Source of the DNA: Tethya wilhelma
Taxonomy: Eukaryota > Porifera > Demospongiae > Tethyida > Tethyidae
Direction of reading: 5' to 3'
DNA length: 64,000 bases
Assembly: GCA_964030475.1 (NCBI GenBank)
Contig: CAXIPT010000009.1
Location: 1,889,881-1,953,880, forward strand
Position 1 is the stretch's first letter. Every line of letters starts with the position of its first letter. The notes beneath the pieces were generated by a model. It was given only the letters and a program-made list of their open reading frames with translations. It searched no databases and was not told the origin of the DNA. The position numbers were made by a program, and so were the translations under genes. Below are positions 44,981 to 56,700 of this stretch, in pieces.

Positions 44981-47900
44981 CTAATGAAACGATCCCCAGT
45001 CGTCACCATCGGAGAATTCATCCGAATAAATCGCTCTATCGTCAGAAATGAGAAAATCCTCTGCTTTCTCCATAGCGTAGGAGGAGAGCTGGCCGACCAT
45101 GGGGTCTGAGGAGTCCAAGAAACTGTCGGGATGGACGATTGTGGGTGGCTCGTGGTCATCATCCCAGGACTCTCCCGATAGTGAGGCTGTTAGGATCACA
45201 GTTGAATGACAGTGAGTGTATTTATGTGCCATGCATGTAGTTAGGTATTTAGATAGGTGACTCACGTATTGCATAGAAAGGGTCGTAGTTTGCCAGCAGT
45301 GCCTGAGTGGTGAGGTCGTGAAGACTTATAGTAGCACCAGTATCACTGGCAAACTGCATAGCTACCTCACCAGTTATTTCAGTCCCTAAGACACACACAT
45401 ATTTAAAAAAAGAGAGCTTAGAATATCAAACAACACTGGTACATATCAATATATATATTTCCCACTAAAACTAGTGGAGAACCCAAGAACCTTTCCTACT
45501 AAAACTAGTGGAGAACCCAAGAACCTTTTCCTACTAAAACTAGTGGAGAACCCAAGAACCTTTTCCTACTAAAACTAGTGGAGAACCCAAGAACCTTTCC
45601 TATACTAAAACTATAATAGGGGAATTAAGAGAAGGTATACATACAAACACAAATTTAACATGATCATACCTCCCAGTGTGATAACAAACTTCCTCTGGTC
45701 TGGCTCTCTCATGTGGAGCAAGCTCTCTTGGAAGGCGTAGAGAACTCTGTTGGTGAGACCGAGACAACCACAAATGTCTAACTCGTGTAAACTCATACAC
45801 TTCTCAGCCAGCTGACACAGAGCTGGAGAGGAACAGGAAGGAGAATAAATACTCCATGAACGAATCATAAGAACATAGCATATATATACAAAAGTCATGT
45901 ATGTGCAATTTATTTAGCTATAGCTGTATAGCATTATACCTCGGTCTGTGATTGAGTGACAAGCTCTCAAAATGAGCCTCTCCAGCACACCTAATCCAGC
46001 CAGCATCACCATGGAGCTGTCAGTCACCTGGGAATTGCCAAGAATTCAGATGGGACTTTATACATGGTTTGAAGGCTCCACGTAGTATACATGTCTGTGC
46101 ACCTACGTGATGACAATAGCTGAGAGTGAGGTCTGTCAGCTGTGTGCAAGTGACAAGACATGCCACTCCACTGTCAGTGATACTGTGACACGCCTCACAA
46201 GATAACTTTCTGAATAATTATAGCAGAGTGTAAATAACAGGAATATATACATGTGGAGGGTGAGCAGGTGACTTATGAGGGGAAAATATTACAAATATAT
46301 ATATACCTTAATTTCCCACAGTTTCTCCCAAGGAGAGTCAGTATCTGGTCATTGCAGGCTATCTGCTGGTTGAGCACCAGTACTTCCTACGTCCATTGAA
46401 CATACATCAACTCACAAGCCACTTAATGAGATAATTATACGTGACATTGAGTTAGCTAGGAAGGAACTCACAATATGGCCAAGTGCAGAGAGACCTCTCA
46501 AGTCACTTATCTTTACTACAAGTGTGCAAGTGCATGGGGAATTATGGACAAGAGAATGATTTGAATCAGAAAAAAATGTTTTTTTGTGAGTCAAGTCAGT
46601 TAACTAGATTGAAACACACCATTTGTGTTTGGTCCGGCAAAGTAAAGCTCTCGTAACTGAGCACAATTCTGTGATGGGAGAATGGCATAAAATGCATCAA
46701 TAGTCAGCCCATGGATTTCCCATGTCATGATCAGTTATACTTTACACACACAACAAAATTTTATATGTATCCGATACACCCATATCAAGTGACTCAGAGG
46801 TCAGATGGTGCATTATTTTATCACATAATATACAGCTACTCTCACACCACCGTTAAGTGCATCTTTGAAAACATAATATCTCTGCATTAATTTTAATTAT
46901 CAACAAAAGTTATTCTTTAATATACAAGACCATTTTATGAATATGCATGCATGCAGGTGATACACATAGGGGTGCACAATAATTAGAACAAGTAAAGGTG
47001 CAGGTATTGTATATGGCAACGACTAGCATTGCAAAAACAATGGTAAAAACAACAGTTCATATAATGTATCATTAGAGTATACAATCAATAGTAATGATAC
47101 GATGCTATTGCACGTAGAGTTGGACCATTTCAATGGGAGTATCCTCACTATTAGAATCTTCATTTCCACATATTCTCAGTTCGATATCCCCGCTCACCTC
47201 CCCCCCAAGGTCCCTGCAGAAGTACGGGGGAGTGTTGAAACGGCAGCAGGTGCTTCTTTGACCACACCCATTCCCGTTCCAGAGGGGATCTTCCTCGTAA
47301 AGTTTTTCTTCCTCATAATTAGAACGACTGCCAGTATCGCAAAAGTAGTGATCTCCCACGTAAGGTGGAACCGGTGAATCGGAATTGGACCCAGAATTGG
47401 TGGTGCACGGACAGATGTGAGCATCGGAGCTCACTTCGTCTCTTGCAGCAGCAAAAGTCCACAGATGCTCGCGGGGCGAGCCACGTGTGATACTCACACC
47501 ATCCACATAGTAGTTGTCGAGGGTGACACTGTTGTCGTATCCGTAGGCAAAGAAAGCGTTGGTCGAGGAGAATTGGTACCCGATCACCAATCCGCACACC
47601 TTTTGATAGGAAAGGCCATGGGTGTGATAGAAGATGGAGCTACAGCCAGGTGCCACTTGGCCACGCCCACAGGCACGCTTCGTTGGTCCTGTTTTGAGAG
47701 TAAAAGACGAGGGACAGTCTTCGTTCACATCGGTCATGTTTAGGTTTGCAACTCTCATCCAGCCTGGAGCAGCGGTCGGTAAAAACACTGAAGAGAAATC
47801 GCAATAAGCTCTAATGGATGTCCCGTTGCCCGCCCTGATCCAGAAATATCCCGATTCGACATTACTCGACAATCGAGCATCGGCAATTTGCTTGCAATCA

Positions 47901-48396
47901 TCAGCAGGATAGGTTTGAAGTTGACCAAGGATGCGAGTTTGGAGAAGACTGTTGAAAGTTTGTGATATCATGTTTTGGAGACTAGTACTTGCTTCCTCGA
48001 TGATGCTGGCTAGAATGATGGGAAGCTGTTGGTTGATCTGCTCCTCCACATTGCAAGAATCCACAACCATAGGAGGACCTGGTGTGTATGACAGTGAGGG
48101 ATAAGAAGTTTCAACATGAAACAAACAAACAGACAAACAAACAAACTATTATATACAAAGGATATTTTTCTACCAGAAAGTGTCGAGGCTTCTAACAGAT
48201 GTGACCTTATTTCATGATAATCAATCTCTTTCATTACAAAGTTTGCTTTTACACAATGCCATGCATGCAGTGATTCAAATACTTACTCTCAGTGATACTT
48301 GGAGGTAGAGTCGGCAATAATGTTGCTGTGTACGTGTAAGCAAGTTTAAGTGAATACATACATTTGTACATGTATACTTTCTATAAAGATAAAATA

Positions 48397-48490
<94 letters not shown>

Positions 48491-51400
48491 ACAAGGTGGA
48501 GAGGTGGGTGGTGCTATGGTTGATACGACAACCGTTCCTCCTGACACACTATTGTAGTCAACTCTAAATCCCCTTGCACCCGTTATGCTATCGGTCTCCA
48601 TTTCAATGGTCATCACGTTGCTGTTGGATCGGTAAAACGTCCCTCGTGCTACTTGCCCTGAAAGGACTGCCAAAGTTCCACCAGATTCGCAACAGTAGCC
48701 ATCGCAGACCTTCACAGTGTCATAGTTGCTCTCGGTAGTGAAGTCAACGATATTCAGCCTCACTGCATTCCCAGGAGAAGTGGAAATGGTCCACTTGCAG
48801 TAAAGATTGACGGGGTAGTTTGAGGGATAGTTAGGAGAGTCAAAGCTAGAGCGAGTGGTGGATGCTGTCAACTCGCCTCCACAAGAGCCTGTGTGTGTGG
48901 AAAAAATGATAAGATTACATAAGTACAGGTAAGAAATCAAAAACAAAACACAAGCATGTTTTTAATAATGCTTAAAATAAAACTCGACTTGTATTACCAG
49001 CTTTATAATCTATTACAATTACTATACATGCATATACAAACTTTACCGTATAGCGGGAAATTTTCGTGGGGGAAAATTTTTGCGTTTTCGTCTTGAATAG
49101 AAATTCACAGGGAAAATTTTCGTGGATTGCGTCTCAACTATATGTGACGACTACATACCTTACAAATTTCGTGGGGGAAAATTTTCGCGGAAAGCTGCCA
49201 AACCGCGAAATCCGAAAAAATTTCCCCCCACGAAAATTTCCCCCTATACAGTATTTCCATGAAGTTCTACACCTTACCTACGATAGAGAGATGCCTGTTA
49301 GGAGTGCCAGACGGTATCCTAGTAAAATCGAGTACGTTCGACACGGACGTTTCCAAGAGCCTAGTCTTCATCTCATCGGGGGTCAAGAGAGGCTCCCTCT
49401 GAAGGTAAATGGCGGCCACACCACTCACCAGAGGGGCGGACATCGAAGTACCACTCAAGAATTTCCTGCACGACGCACAGCGGTGATCTGCACCTCGAAT
49501 CTGTGCACCTGGTGCAAAAATGTCGACACACCGGCCATGATTTGTTGAGAAATATATCCCATCCCCGTCGCTACTTCCACCAACGGTGATGACGTAAGGA
49601 GAACTAGCGGGAGTACGGGTACAGGCATCGACAAAACCGTTCCCAGCTGCTGCGAGCATTATGGCCCCTTTGGAGTGAAGCTCTTGTACGGCATTGAGGA
49701 CCGCCTGGGAACGACTGCCGCTGAGGGACATGGAAATGATGGAGGGTCTTTTTGTCTGTGTGATCCGGTTGAAGACAAACTCCAAACCGTTGAGAAGAGC
49801 TGTCCACGTGCCGGCATTTGTGCAGTCCAACACACGGACGCTGAATAGAGTGGCTTTCTTGGCAGTTCCAAAGGTCTTCCCACCAGCCAAGCTAGCAACG
49901 TGAGTACCGTGTCCATGACAATCGGCACCTCGGCGATTTTCGTTTTGATCGATATCAGTGGGATCGAAATTCGGGTACTTGACACGATTTTCAAACTCTT
50001 CGTGATCATAGTTTATGCCTGAGTCAAGAATATAAATGTCGACACCTTCCCCAGTACCTATGGGTTGGTAGGAATTGTCCAGTGGGAGCTGAGGCTGGTC
50101 TATACGATCGAGATGCCATGGAAGCTGATCTCCCCTCGCCTTGTACTCCTCTTCGATGAAATCTATCTCTGGAATTGAGCGAGCCTAGACAGAGATAGAG
50201 ATAGAGACAGAGGGGTGGATGTATGGACCATTGGAATAGCTACAATAGATTGTCTAAGAAAATATGCTAGATAATGATTTTAACAGCAGCCCACGGCATG
50301 CACCTATAAATAGCCTACACTCTTTTTCAAAATTAACTTATACCCTCCCACAATTAACTTACCACATACAAAGAATAGTCTGACAGTCTGACTGTGAACG
50401 CCTTGGTCACTTTCTCCACAGAACCGTACAACTTGGCATTATCACTCATCTGAACCACTCGCGAAACAACCTCCTGATATTTCTCGTGAGTGATGTTCTT
50501 CTTCAGAGACACAATATAGCAGCCGGTCTTGTCATCCTCTGAAGCACCTTCCACCCTCAATACCGGACACCTCCGAGCAACAGAGAGACCAGGAAGAAAG
50601 GCAAACATAAGCAACAAAACAGCTAGACAGCTGTGACTAGTAACAGTCTTCATATTGTCTTCCACTTCTGATCAGATTCACTAGCTATTAAGAAAAAATA
50701 AAACTCTGGGTGGATTCTATCTTTGGATGCACTATGGCAGTTTGTAAGATAATAGAAAGCTGGACTCTTTGTCTGCCAGTTCAGCAAGAACACAATGAAC
50801 TTGCTGAAATTTTGCACAAAAGGACACATACTGGTGGCTTTTATAGTGTGTGAGTGTGTGTGTGGAGTTGGTTTAGCTGTTAATTGGATCACCCACATTG
50901 ACCATACATGTACATGCTCACTACCAACACACAATACACTTTGGGTTCTCACAGTTGCCATGGAAACAAGGAAGCAGCTGTTATGATGATCACCACTACA
51001 GATGATAATCTTGAAGAAGCCAAGATTTCAGTTTTTAGCTCATCTACAACCAGAGTTGGTCAACAACCATGTGCATGCACACATAACATAGCAGCCTCAT
51101 AAACCAGGCCTTCACTGCTATATGCTTATTGCTAAGCGCTAGGATAAGGTACATAGGAGGGCCTGGTTTATGAGTGCTAAAACATAGCACACAGCAGTTC
51201 GGATTATGACAATGTCTTAACAATGAAATCACTAGCTCTTTGAACAAGGATCGAATTACAATGATGTGTAGCTACTTGCACCAAGCTGGTTACAGCTAAT
51301 CACCAAGGTAACTATATTTTGAAACATCGTGATACAAGGGGTTGAGAACATTGCAAGCCATAAAGACTCTCATCAAACCACCCACCCATTCACACTCTAT

Positions 51401-53578
51401 GGCTTGAAGCCAGACAGTAAGCATCATGCATGCACCAATGACTACTATCAAACTCAAGTCACAACATGACCAAGTTTGTCCATCCACCAAGCAAGAGTGG
51501 GACCTCAAAGGTGTGTGTGTGTGTTTGGGAGTCTCCTATTAGCCTGAGCACCTGTGTGTGTATCTCTGTGGTAGTGGGTGGATGCAGGGGTGGGTGAGAG
51601 AAGCAGGGTTGTAGGGTAAGGATAGATGGTCACGAATATTGCTTTTAAAGGAACAGCATTTTATTCAGATGGTAAACAAACTGGAAATGTCCTTGAAGTT
51701 GTGTTTGCCATCTTTGTGCGTGGCTTGAATTGTGGTCAGTGAAAACCATTGCCCATTTGAATACCTAGAACATAGATGATGGACATGTAACCTATTCTCT
51801 TTTTAGTTGTGATAGCAAGAACACCACACAGAAAGTTGTACAACAAATATTAAAACAACCTTCTTTACACATCTGCACACTAGCTATGAAAAGAATGATT
51901 GCATGGTTTGCACTTCAATCCAGATCACCAAACACTAACACTAACACTAACATTGGTGATCTCTTTGAAGTAGGTCAAATTCACATCAGAAGCCAGTTTG
52001 CAATCTCTATGTGTCACCTTTTAGGTTTAGACAAAGAGTTTGCAAAGGGTTTTCTGTTTTATAACCTCTATCCGTTGCTTGGTGGGACCAACAAATGAAC
52101 TGAGAGATGGTCTCATTTATTATCAGTAAGACGCAAAATAATTATGATATCATAAAACTATCATTATGATGTCATTATTACATCATTGCAAACGATTCCT
52201 TATAATTTTGCTTTAATCTGGTGTGCAGTTTGCATACAACAGAGCATCACCATAGTAACCATCATTGTACAAACCTCACAAACGCTCCTGATGGTGGTAC
52301 CAGTGAGCATACTACATTTGGAGACGTCTAGAACCCTCAGTGCTGTTGCCTTCTCCGTGAGAAGAGATATACCGCCATCAGTAATGGAGTCACTGTTGTT
52401 GACAATTACTGTGTGAAGCCTCTCACCAGCTTTGAAGAAACACTGTTGGAAGTATGTAGCCAAAGCACCATAATAGATAGTCTATCGAGCTAGACCCATT
52501 TTTCGCCTTAACGACCCTTTCCTATGACTAACACGGTGAAAAATTTCGCCGTGTCAGTCATAGTGGAGCAAAAAATGGGTCTAGCTCAATAGACTACATA
52601 ATGGATAAATGAAATATTGGTCTGGTTTTATACAGAGGTTTATATATTACCACAAACATTGATTGGTGAAACAATTTATGTTATATTTACCTGACCAGTA
52701 ACCCTTCTGTTGCCAGAGAGATTCAAGTACTCTAGATCAGAGCAATGGTGGAGCCCCCACCACAGCCTGCATAGGGTCACATGACCGTCATGTGATGAAC
52801 AAACAAAGGAATATTAGAGTCATTGGACATACCATTTTTCGCCAATTTGAAAGCTACCACTCATTCTTAGCCACTGCCATTCACATAGTAAATCAGAGGG
52901 GGAGGGGAAGTCATTTTCATGCATCTTTACAAAGAATAGCGTCTAACAAACCTTCAACTTGCTACATCTTTCAGCCAGCAACCTGAATGAAGTTTGAGTG
53001 ACAGACACACCAGACATGTCAAGCCTCTCTAGCTTTGAGCAGTACATCCCTAAGAGGACCATGCAGTTAGTAAGGACTTATGTAGCTATTAGCATGCACT
53101 CATCTTGTGAGTGTGATTCAGTGGCTGTACCTATTAGATCGATGGAGTAGTTAGTGAGATATCTTGGAGAAGCAGAGAGATCTATGCTTCGCAGCTCCAA
53201 GCAACCTCGTTTGAAAATGGAGTGCAAGATTTCATCAGTCAGACCTGACATTAAAGCAATCATGACACATTTTAATTTAGATGTGGGATTTCAATTTTAC
53301 TCATATACCTCCGTATTTTCCTTTAAATGAAACAAATGTGTTCTCAAAACTCAGTTTCTTTGCCGACTTCCACCATTTCAGAGCAACCTTCTGCCATTGT
53401 TTACACACTGGACACACCCACCATGAACATTACATCATTATTACATCATTATTAATGCTGGTGAATTAACCTCTTTCCAGGAGTATGATCTCTTTGAAGT
53501 GAAGATAAGAGAAGATGTGGAATAAGGCATCGTCCGTTAATGTCAGTGCTCTGAATGTCATATGGCAACAAAGTTTAA

Positions 53579-53616
<38 letters not shown>

Positions 53617-54988
53617 TTGCAAACGATTCCTTATAATTTTGCTTTAATCTGGTGTGCAGTTTGCATACAACAGAGCATCACCATAGTAACCATCATTGTA
53701 CAAACCTCACAAACGCTCCTGATGGTGGTACCAGTGAGCATACTACATTTGGAGACGTCTAGAACCCTCAGTGCTGTTGCCTTCTCCGTGAGAAGAGATA
53801 TACCGCCATCAGTAATGGAGTCACTGTTGTTGACAATTACTGTGTGAAGCCTCTCACCAGCTTTGAAGAAACACTGTTGGAAGTATGTAGCCAAAGCACC
53901 ATAATAGATAGTCTATCGAGCTAGACCCATTTTTCGCCTTAACGACCCTTTCCTATGACTAACACGGTGAAAAATTTCGCCGTGTCAGTCATAGTGGAGC
54001 AAAAAATGGGTCTAGCTCAATAGACTACATAATGGATAAATGAAATATTGGTCTGGTTTTATACAGAGGTTTATATATTACCACAAACATTGATTGGTGA
54101 AACAATTTATGTTATATTTACCTGACCAGTAACCCTTCTGTTGCCAGAGAGATTCAAGTACTCTAGATCAGAGCAATGGTGGAGCCCCCACCACAGCCTG
54201 CATAGGGTCACATGACCGTCATGTGATGAACAAACAAAGGAATATTAGAGTCATTGGACATACCATTTTTCGCCAATTTGAAAGCTACCACTCATTCTTA
54301 GCCACTGCCATTCACATAGTAAATCAGAGGGGGAGGGGAAGTCATTTTCATGCATCTTTACAAAGAATAGCGTCTAACAAACCTTCAACTTGCTACATCT
54401 TTCAGCCAGCAACCTGAATGAAGTTTGAGTGACAGACACACCAGACATGTCAAGCCTCTCTAGCTTTGAGCAGTACATCCCTAAGAGGACCATGCAGTTA
54501 GTAAGGACTTATGTAGCTATTAGCATGCACTCATCTTGTGAGTGTGATTCAGTGGCTGTACCTATTAGATCGATGGAGTAGTTAGTGAGATATCTTGGAG
54601 AAGCAGAGAGATCTATGCTTCGCAGCTCCAAGCAACCTCGTTTGAAAATGGAGTGCAAGATTTCATCAGTCAGACCTGACATTAAAGCAATCATGACACA
54701 TTTTAATTTAGATGTGGGATTTCAATTTTACTCATATACCTCCGTATTTTCCTTTAAATGAAACAAATGTGTTCTCAAAACTCAGTTTCTTTGCCGACTT
54801 CCACCATTTCAGAGCAACCTTCTGCCATTGTTTACACACTGGACACACCCACCATGAACATTACATCATTATTACATCATTATTAATGCTGGTGAATTAA
54901 CCTCTTTCCAGGAGTATGATCTCTTTGAAGTGAAGATAAGAGAAGATGTGGAATAAGGCATCGTCCGTTAATGTCAGTGCTCTGAATG
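44981..54988 (-). CDS. F-box and leucine-rich-repeat protein (FBXL-like)
   Basis: The first exon starts at about 54988 (MTFRALTLTDDALFHIFSYL) and continues the F-box in the next exon (VCKQWQKVALKWWKSAKKL, about 54840). Such proteins bind SKP1 and select substrates for SCF ubiquitin ligases. LRR exons follow (GLTDEILHSIFKRGCLELRS; CSKLERLDMSGVSV; CSDLEYLNLSGNRRVTG; ALRVLDVSKCSMLTG). This whole F-box + LRR block is present twice, at 53613-54988 and 52182-53557. Downstream LRR exons lie at 46680-45670 (NCAQLRELYFAGPNTNG, SITDSGVACLVTCTQLTDL, ERLILRACHSITDR, MSLHELDICGCLGLTNRVL). An acidic C-terminus ends DGDDWGSFH. Joining the 5' and 3' parts across the protease gene at 47.1-50.7 kb is inference from strand, splice ends and LRR type. 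Alternatively there are separate, incomplete genes. Exact FBXL orthology is not recognised. Confidence 0.65.
45471..45607. repeat. 37-38-bp minisatellite, about four units, in an F-box/LRR intron
   Basis: Repeating unit containing ACTAAAACTAGTGGAGAACC then CAAGAACCTTTTCCT. Units are nearly identical, and ACTAGT is a palindrome within each. It is too long-period and lacks distinct spacers, so it is not a CRISPR. Confidence 0.92.
47105..50665 (-). CDS. Secreted subtilisin-like protease with CUB and fibrinogen-like C-terminal domain
   Basis: Exon 1 (50665-50363) encodes a signal peptide (LAVLLLMFAFLPGLSVA) and an inhibitor_I9-type propeptide (GCYIVSLKKNITHEKYQEVV). Exon 2 (50184-49278) is the S8 catalytic domain of the proteinase K group. 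Asp is in YILDSGINYDH, His in CHGHGTHVASL, Asn in AAAGNGF and Ser in SGTSMSAPLVSG, so the triad and oxyanion Asn are all present. A CUB domain follows (about 48890-48491; CGGELTAS, SPNYPSNYP, CKWTI, YDTVKVCDG), then a Thr/Pro linker. The last exon (about 48080-47105) has an amphipathic helix, then CKQIADARLS..GYFWI..IRAYCDF, like the start of a fibrinogen C-terminal domain. A Cys-rich module follows (VCGLVIGYQF, YVDGVSI, EHLWTFAA, CPC, CGQRSTCC) that ends ELRICGNEDSN..QLYVQ. MKTVTSH (50653) is an alternative start. It appears nested in an intron of the F-box gene. Confidence 0.87.
48399..48488. repeat. (CA)n microsatellite at the donor of the CUB exon
   Basis: Long CA tract. On the coding strand the donor GTAAGT runs straight into (GT)n. 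Confidence 0.93.
49045..49253. mobile_element. ACCGTATAG-family MITE (protease intron)
   Basis: Ends ACCGTATAGCGGGAAATTTT and CGAAAATTTCCCCCTATACA are inverted. 209 bp, non-coding, with internal repeats of GTGGGGGAAAATTTT. Related copies at 55656-55875 and 56231-56360. Confidence 0.75.
50666..52181. other. Non-coding stretch between the protease start and the F-box duplication
   Basis: 1.5 kb with no supportable exon. It holds a foldback at 51092-51174 and ordinary AT-rich sequence, and should include the protease promoter. Confidence 0.5.
51092..51176. mobile_element. Small foldback element
   Basis: CTCATAAACCAGGCC (about 51096) is inverted as GGCCTGGTTTATGAG (about 51159-51173). It is about 80 bp, like the other tiny palindromic MITEs here. 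No clear target duplication. Confidence 0.55.
52478..52596. mobile_element. 119-bp foldback MITE (distal copy)
   Basis: TAGTCTATCGAGCTAGACCC is inverted as GGGTCTAGCTCAATAGACTA. A second internal palindrome (ACACGGTGAAAAATTTCGCCGTGT) is present. The identical element at 53909-54027 was copied with the tandem duplication rather than by independent insertion. Confidence 0.75.
53581..53612. repeat. (CT)n at the junction of the tandem duplication
   Basis: About 15 CT units lie exactly at the boundary between the two 1.43-kb copies. A longer (CT)n lies at the outer end (55012 onward). Confidence 0.95.
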
Positions 54989-55008
54989 TCATATGGCAAC
55001 AAAGTTTA

Positions 55009-55043
<35 letters not shown>
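53613..55043. repeat. 1,431-bp tandem duplication, copy 1 (proximal)
   Basis: Partner of 52182-53612. It contains the first exons of the F-box/LRR gene as transcribed from the minus strand. Confidence 0.95.
53909..54027. mobile_element. 119-bp foldback MITE (proximal copy)
   Basis: Sequence-identical copy of the element at 52478-52596, carried in the tandem duplication. Confidence 0.75.

Positions 55044-55097
<54 letters not shown>
55012..55097. repeat. Compound (CT)n(CA)n microsatellite between the RRM and F-box genes
   Basis: CT then CA run between the stop codon of the RRM gene (55098) and the first F-box exon (about 54988), so the two same-strand genes are only about 110 bp apart. Confidence 0.93.
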
Positions 55098-55099
<2 letters not shown>

Positions 55100-56700
55100 A
55101 CAAGCAATTCTTTTCAGGAAACACTTCCCCATTTTCAAGCAGTTCTGCACTCTCCTTACAATCCACCAGACTACAATCATCCACCCCACCTCCTCTCTCA
55201 TCTGGTGACTCCATCTTCTTCTCCTCCTCATCATCACCCCCATCATGGTGGTGGGCTGCTCTAGAGTCCTCCATAGCTCTCTGTCTCTTTGTCTTCCCAG
55301 GCAAAGACACTCTCATGGGTCTACAGAGAGTGAGTGTGTGTATGTTTTGTTTTTTTTAAGTTTGAAAACTAAAGTTTATTTGGTTTGAGAATGCCGCTGG
55401 AGATTCATGCAATACTAATCTTATGGAACAAAATAGCAAACTTTTGATAGGTAAGGTGTAGGAAGCTAAAAAAGCAACTAAAAGAATGGGGAGAACGAGC
55501 ACTTTCCAATGGTGCCTAAAATTCATAAATTGGTTGGATAATAAGAAAGTTATTCAATTTTTTCTACTGGCATTCTCAAATCAAATGGACTTTAGTCAAA
55601 ACTTCATTTCAGTGCCTGCTCAGGGACACACACACACACATATATATATATATACACCGTACAGCGGGAAATTTTTGTTGGTTCAAAATTTCATATAAAT
55701 CGTTAAAAACACGCCAGAGAAAAATTTCGTGGTTTTAAATTTCGTATACGCGGCGCGCACTCGTATAAAGTAAATGCGTAAGTTAAAATTTTCGCAGTTT
55801 TAATTTTTGTATATTCAAACAGCATACGAAAAAATACGAAATTTCCACCATTCGAAAATTTCCCACTATACAGTATACAGCCTTTAGGATCAAGGTAATC
55901 AGTCATGTGTGATGAGCTACGATTCATGGCGGAATTGGTTACCTTGTATCCAATGTTAACATGTCTTCAGATGCATTCAGTGCTAATTGTGCTGACTTGG
56001 CAGTTTTGAAAGTCACAAATCCAAACCTGAAAGCGAAAACTGTCAACAAACAACAACTTTGCCTTTGATGTAATTACTGAAGTATGCATGGAATGCTTTG
56101 AAGTCTGTCTGTGTGAGGCTCCTTACCCTCTGGACCATCTCTTCTTGTGGTCTCTGACGACCTGAGCAAAGGTCACCTCTCCAAACTGAGAGAAAAACTC
56201 ACCAAGTTCCTTACTCGTTATCTAATGCATACCATATAGTGGGAAATTTTCGTTGGTGCAAAATTTCGTATAAATGCGCCAGAAGAAATTTTCGTAGTTT
56301 TAAAATTTTTGTATATTTGAACCGCACACAAAATATACGAAAATTTCCCGCTATACAGTAAATTGATGAATCACAACGATCAAAAAGTACTTGTGAGGAA
56401 ATAGCGTGGCCATGGATATACGGAACTATTGCTATAATATCCATGGTGTGGCTATACATTAATTTTGTAGCTATACTTTATACAACCACCAAATTTATTG
56501 CCAACACACACGGAATTATCGAACAGTTTAGTGTCAGAGTGCATGTTTATGAGTTCTGATGTAAAAATACGTACCCTGTAGCTGATGTTACCGACAAAAG
56601 TCTTGCACGGGTTTGGCGGTCTTTGTGGAGCTGGTTTACTGGTGTACTGCCTTCCTTGGTGCTTGCTTCTCTTCCCTGTTTTAGAAGACTTCTCCTCCAT
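55098..56700 (-). CDS. RRM-type RNA-binding protein
   Basis: Four exons (56700-56575, 56222-56127, 56027-55945, 55319-55098) encode about 175 residues. A basic N-terminus (MEEKSSKTGKRSKHQGRQY) leads into one RRM: RNP2-like KTFVGNISYR, LGEFFSQFGEVTFAQVVRD, then RNP1 RGFGFVTFKTAKSAQLAL. After the RRM comes TRPMRVSLPGKTKRQR, then an acidic/His tail ending FPEKNCL. The stop TAA overlaps what looks like a splice donor (TTGTAAGTGTG). The exact orthologue is not recognised; single-RRM nuclear proteins are the nearest group. Introns host two ACCGTATAG MITEs and one TAAAGTCC MITE. Confidence 0.82.
55370..55594. mobile_element. MITE family with TAAAGTCCATCTGG-type ends, copy 2 (RRM gene intron)
   Basis: TAAAGTTTATTTGGTTTGAG is inverted as CTCAAATCAAATGGACTTTA. 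225 bp, matching the length (229 bp) and ends of the copy at 6304-6532. Confidence 0.75.
55656..55875. mobile_element. ACCGTATAG-family MITE (RRM gene intron)
   Basis: ACCGTACAGCGGGAAATTTT at the left, CGAAAATTTCCCACTATACA at the right. About 220 bp, non-coding. Confidence 0.75.
56231..56360. mobile_element. ACCGTATAG-family MITE, short copy (RRM gene intron)
   Basis: ACCATATAGTGGGAAATTTT and GAAAATTTCCCGCTATACAG are inverted. At 130 bp it is a shorter internal-deletion form of the 209-220 bp copies. Confidence 0.72.

Larger units (their letters stand above)
52182..53612. repeat. 1,431-bp tandem duplication, copy 2 (distal)
   Basis: Begins at ATCATTGCAAACGATTCC and ends in a (CT)n tract. 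It repeats at a fixed 1,431-bp offset at 53613-55043. All compared positions, including introns and an embedded MITE, look identical apart from one base near the CT tract (TTTAACACTC versus TTTACACTC). It contains a complete set of F-box and first LRR exons. Confidence 0.95.

Noticed and set aside
45471..45607. Repeat array resembling CRISPR
   Set aside because: Units are contiguous near-identical 37-38-bp repeats without distinct spacers, in an intron of a eukaryotic gene. It is a minisatellite.
50908..51102. Small plus-strand frame upstream of the protease
   Set aside because: No motif, crosses a foldback element, and no splice or start evidence.
52200..52416. Plus-strand frames repeated identically at 53631
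   Set aside because: They are antisense shadows of the F-box/LRR exons. The identity reflects the 1.43-kb tandem duplication, not plus-strand genes.
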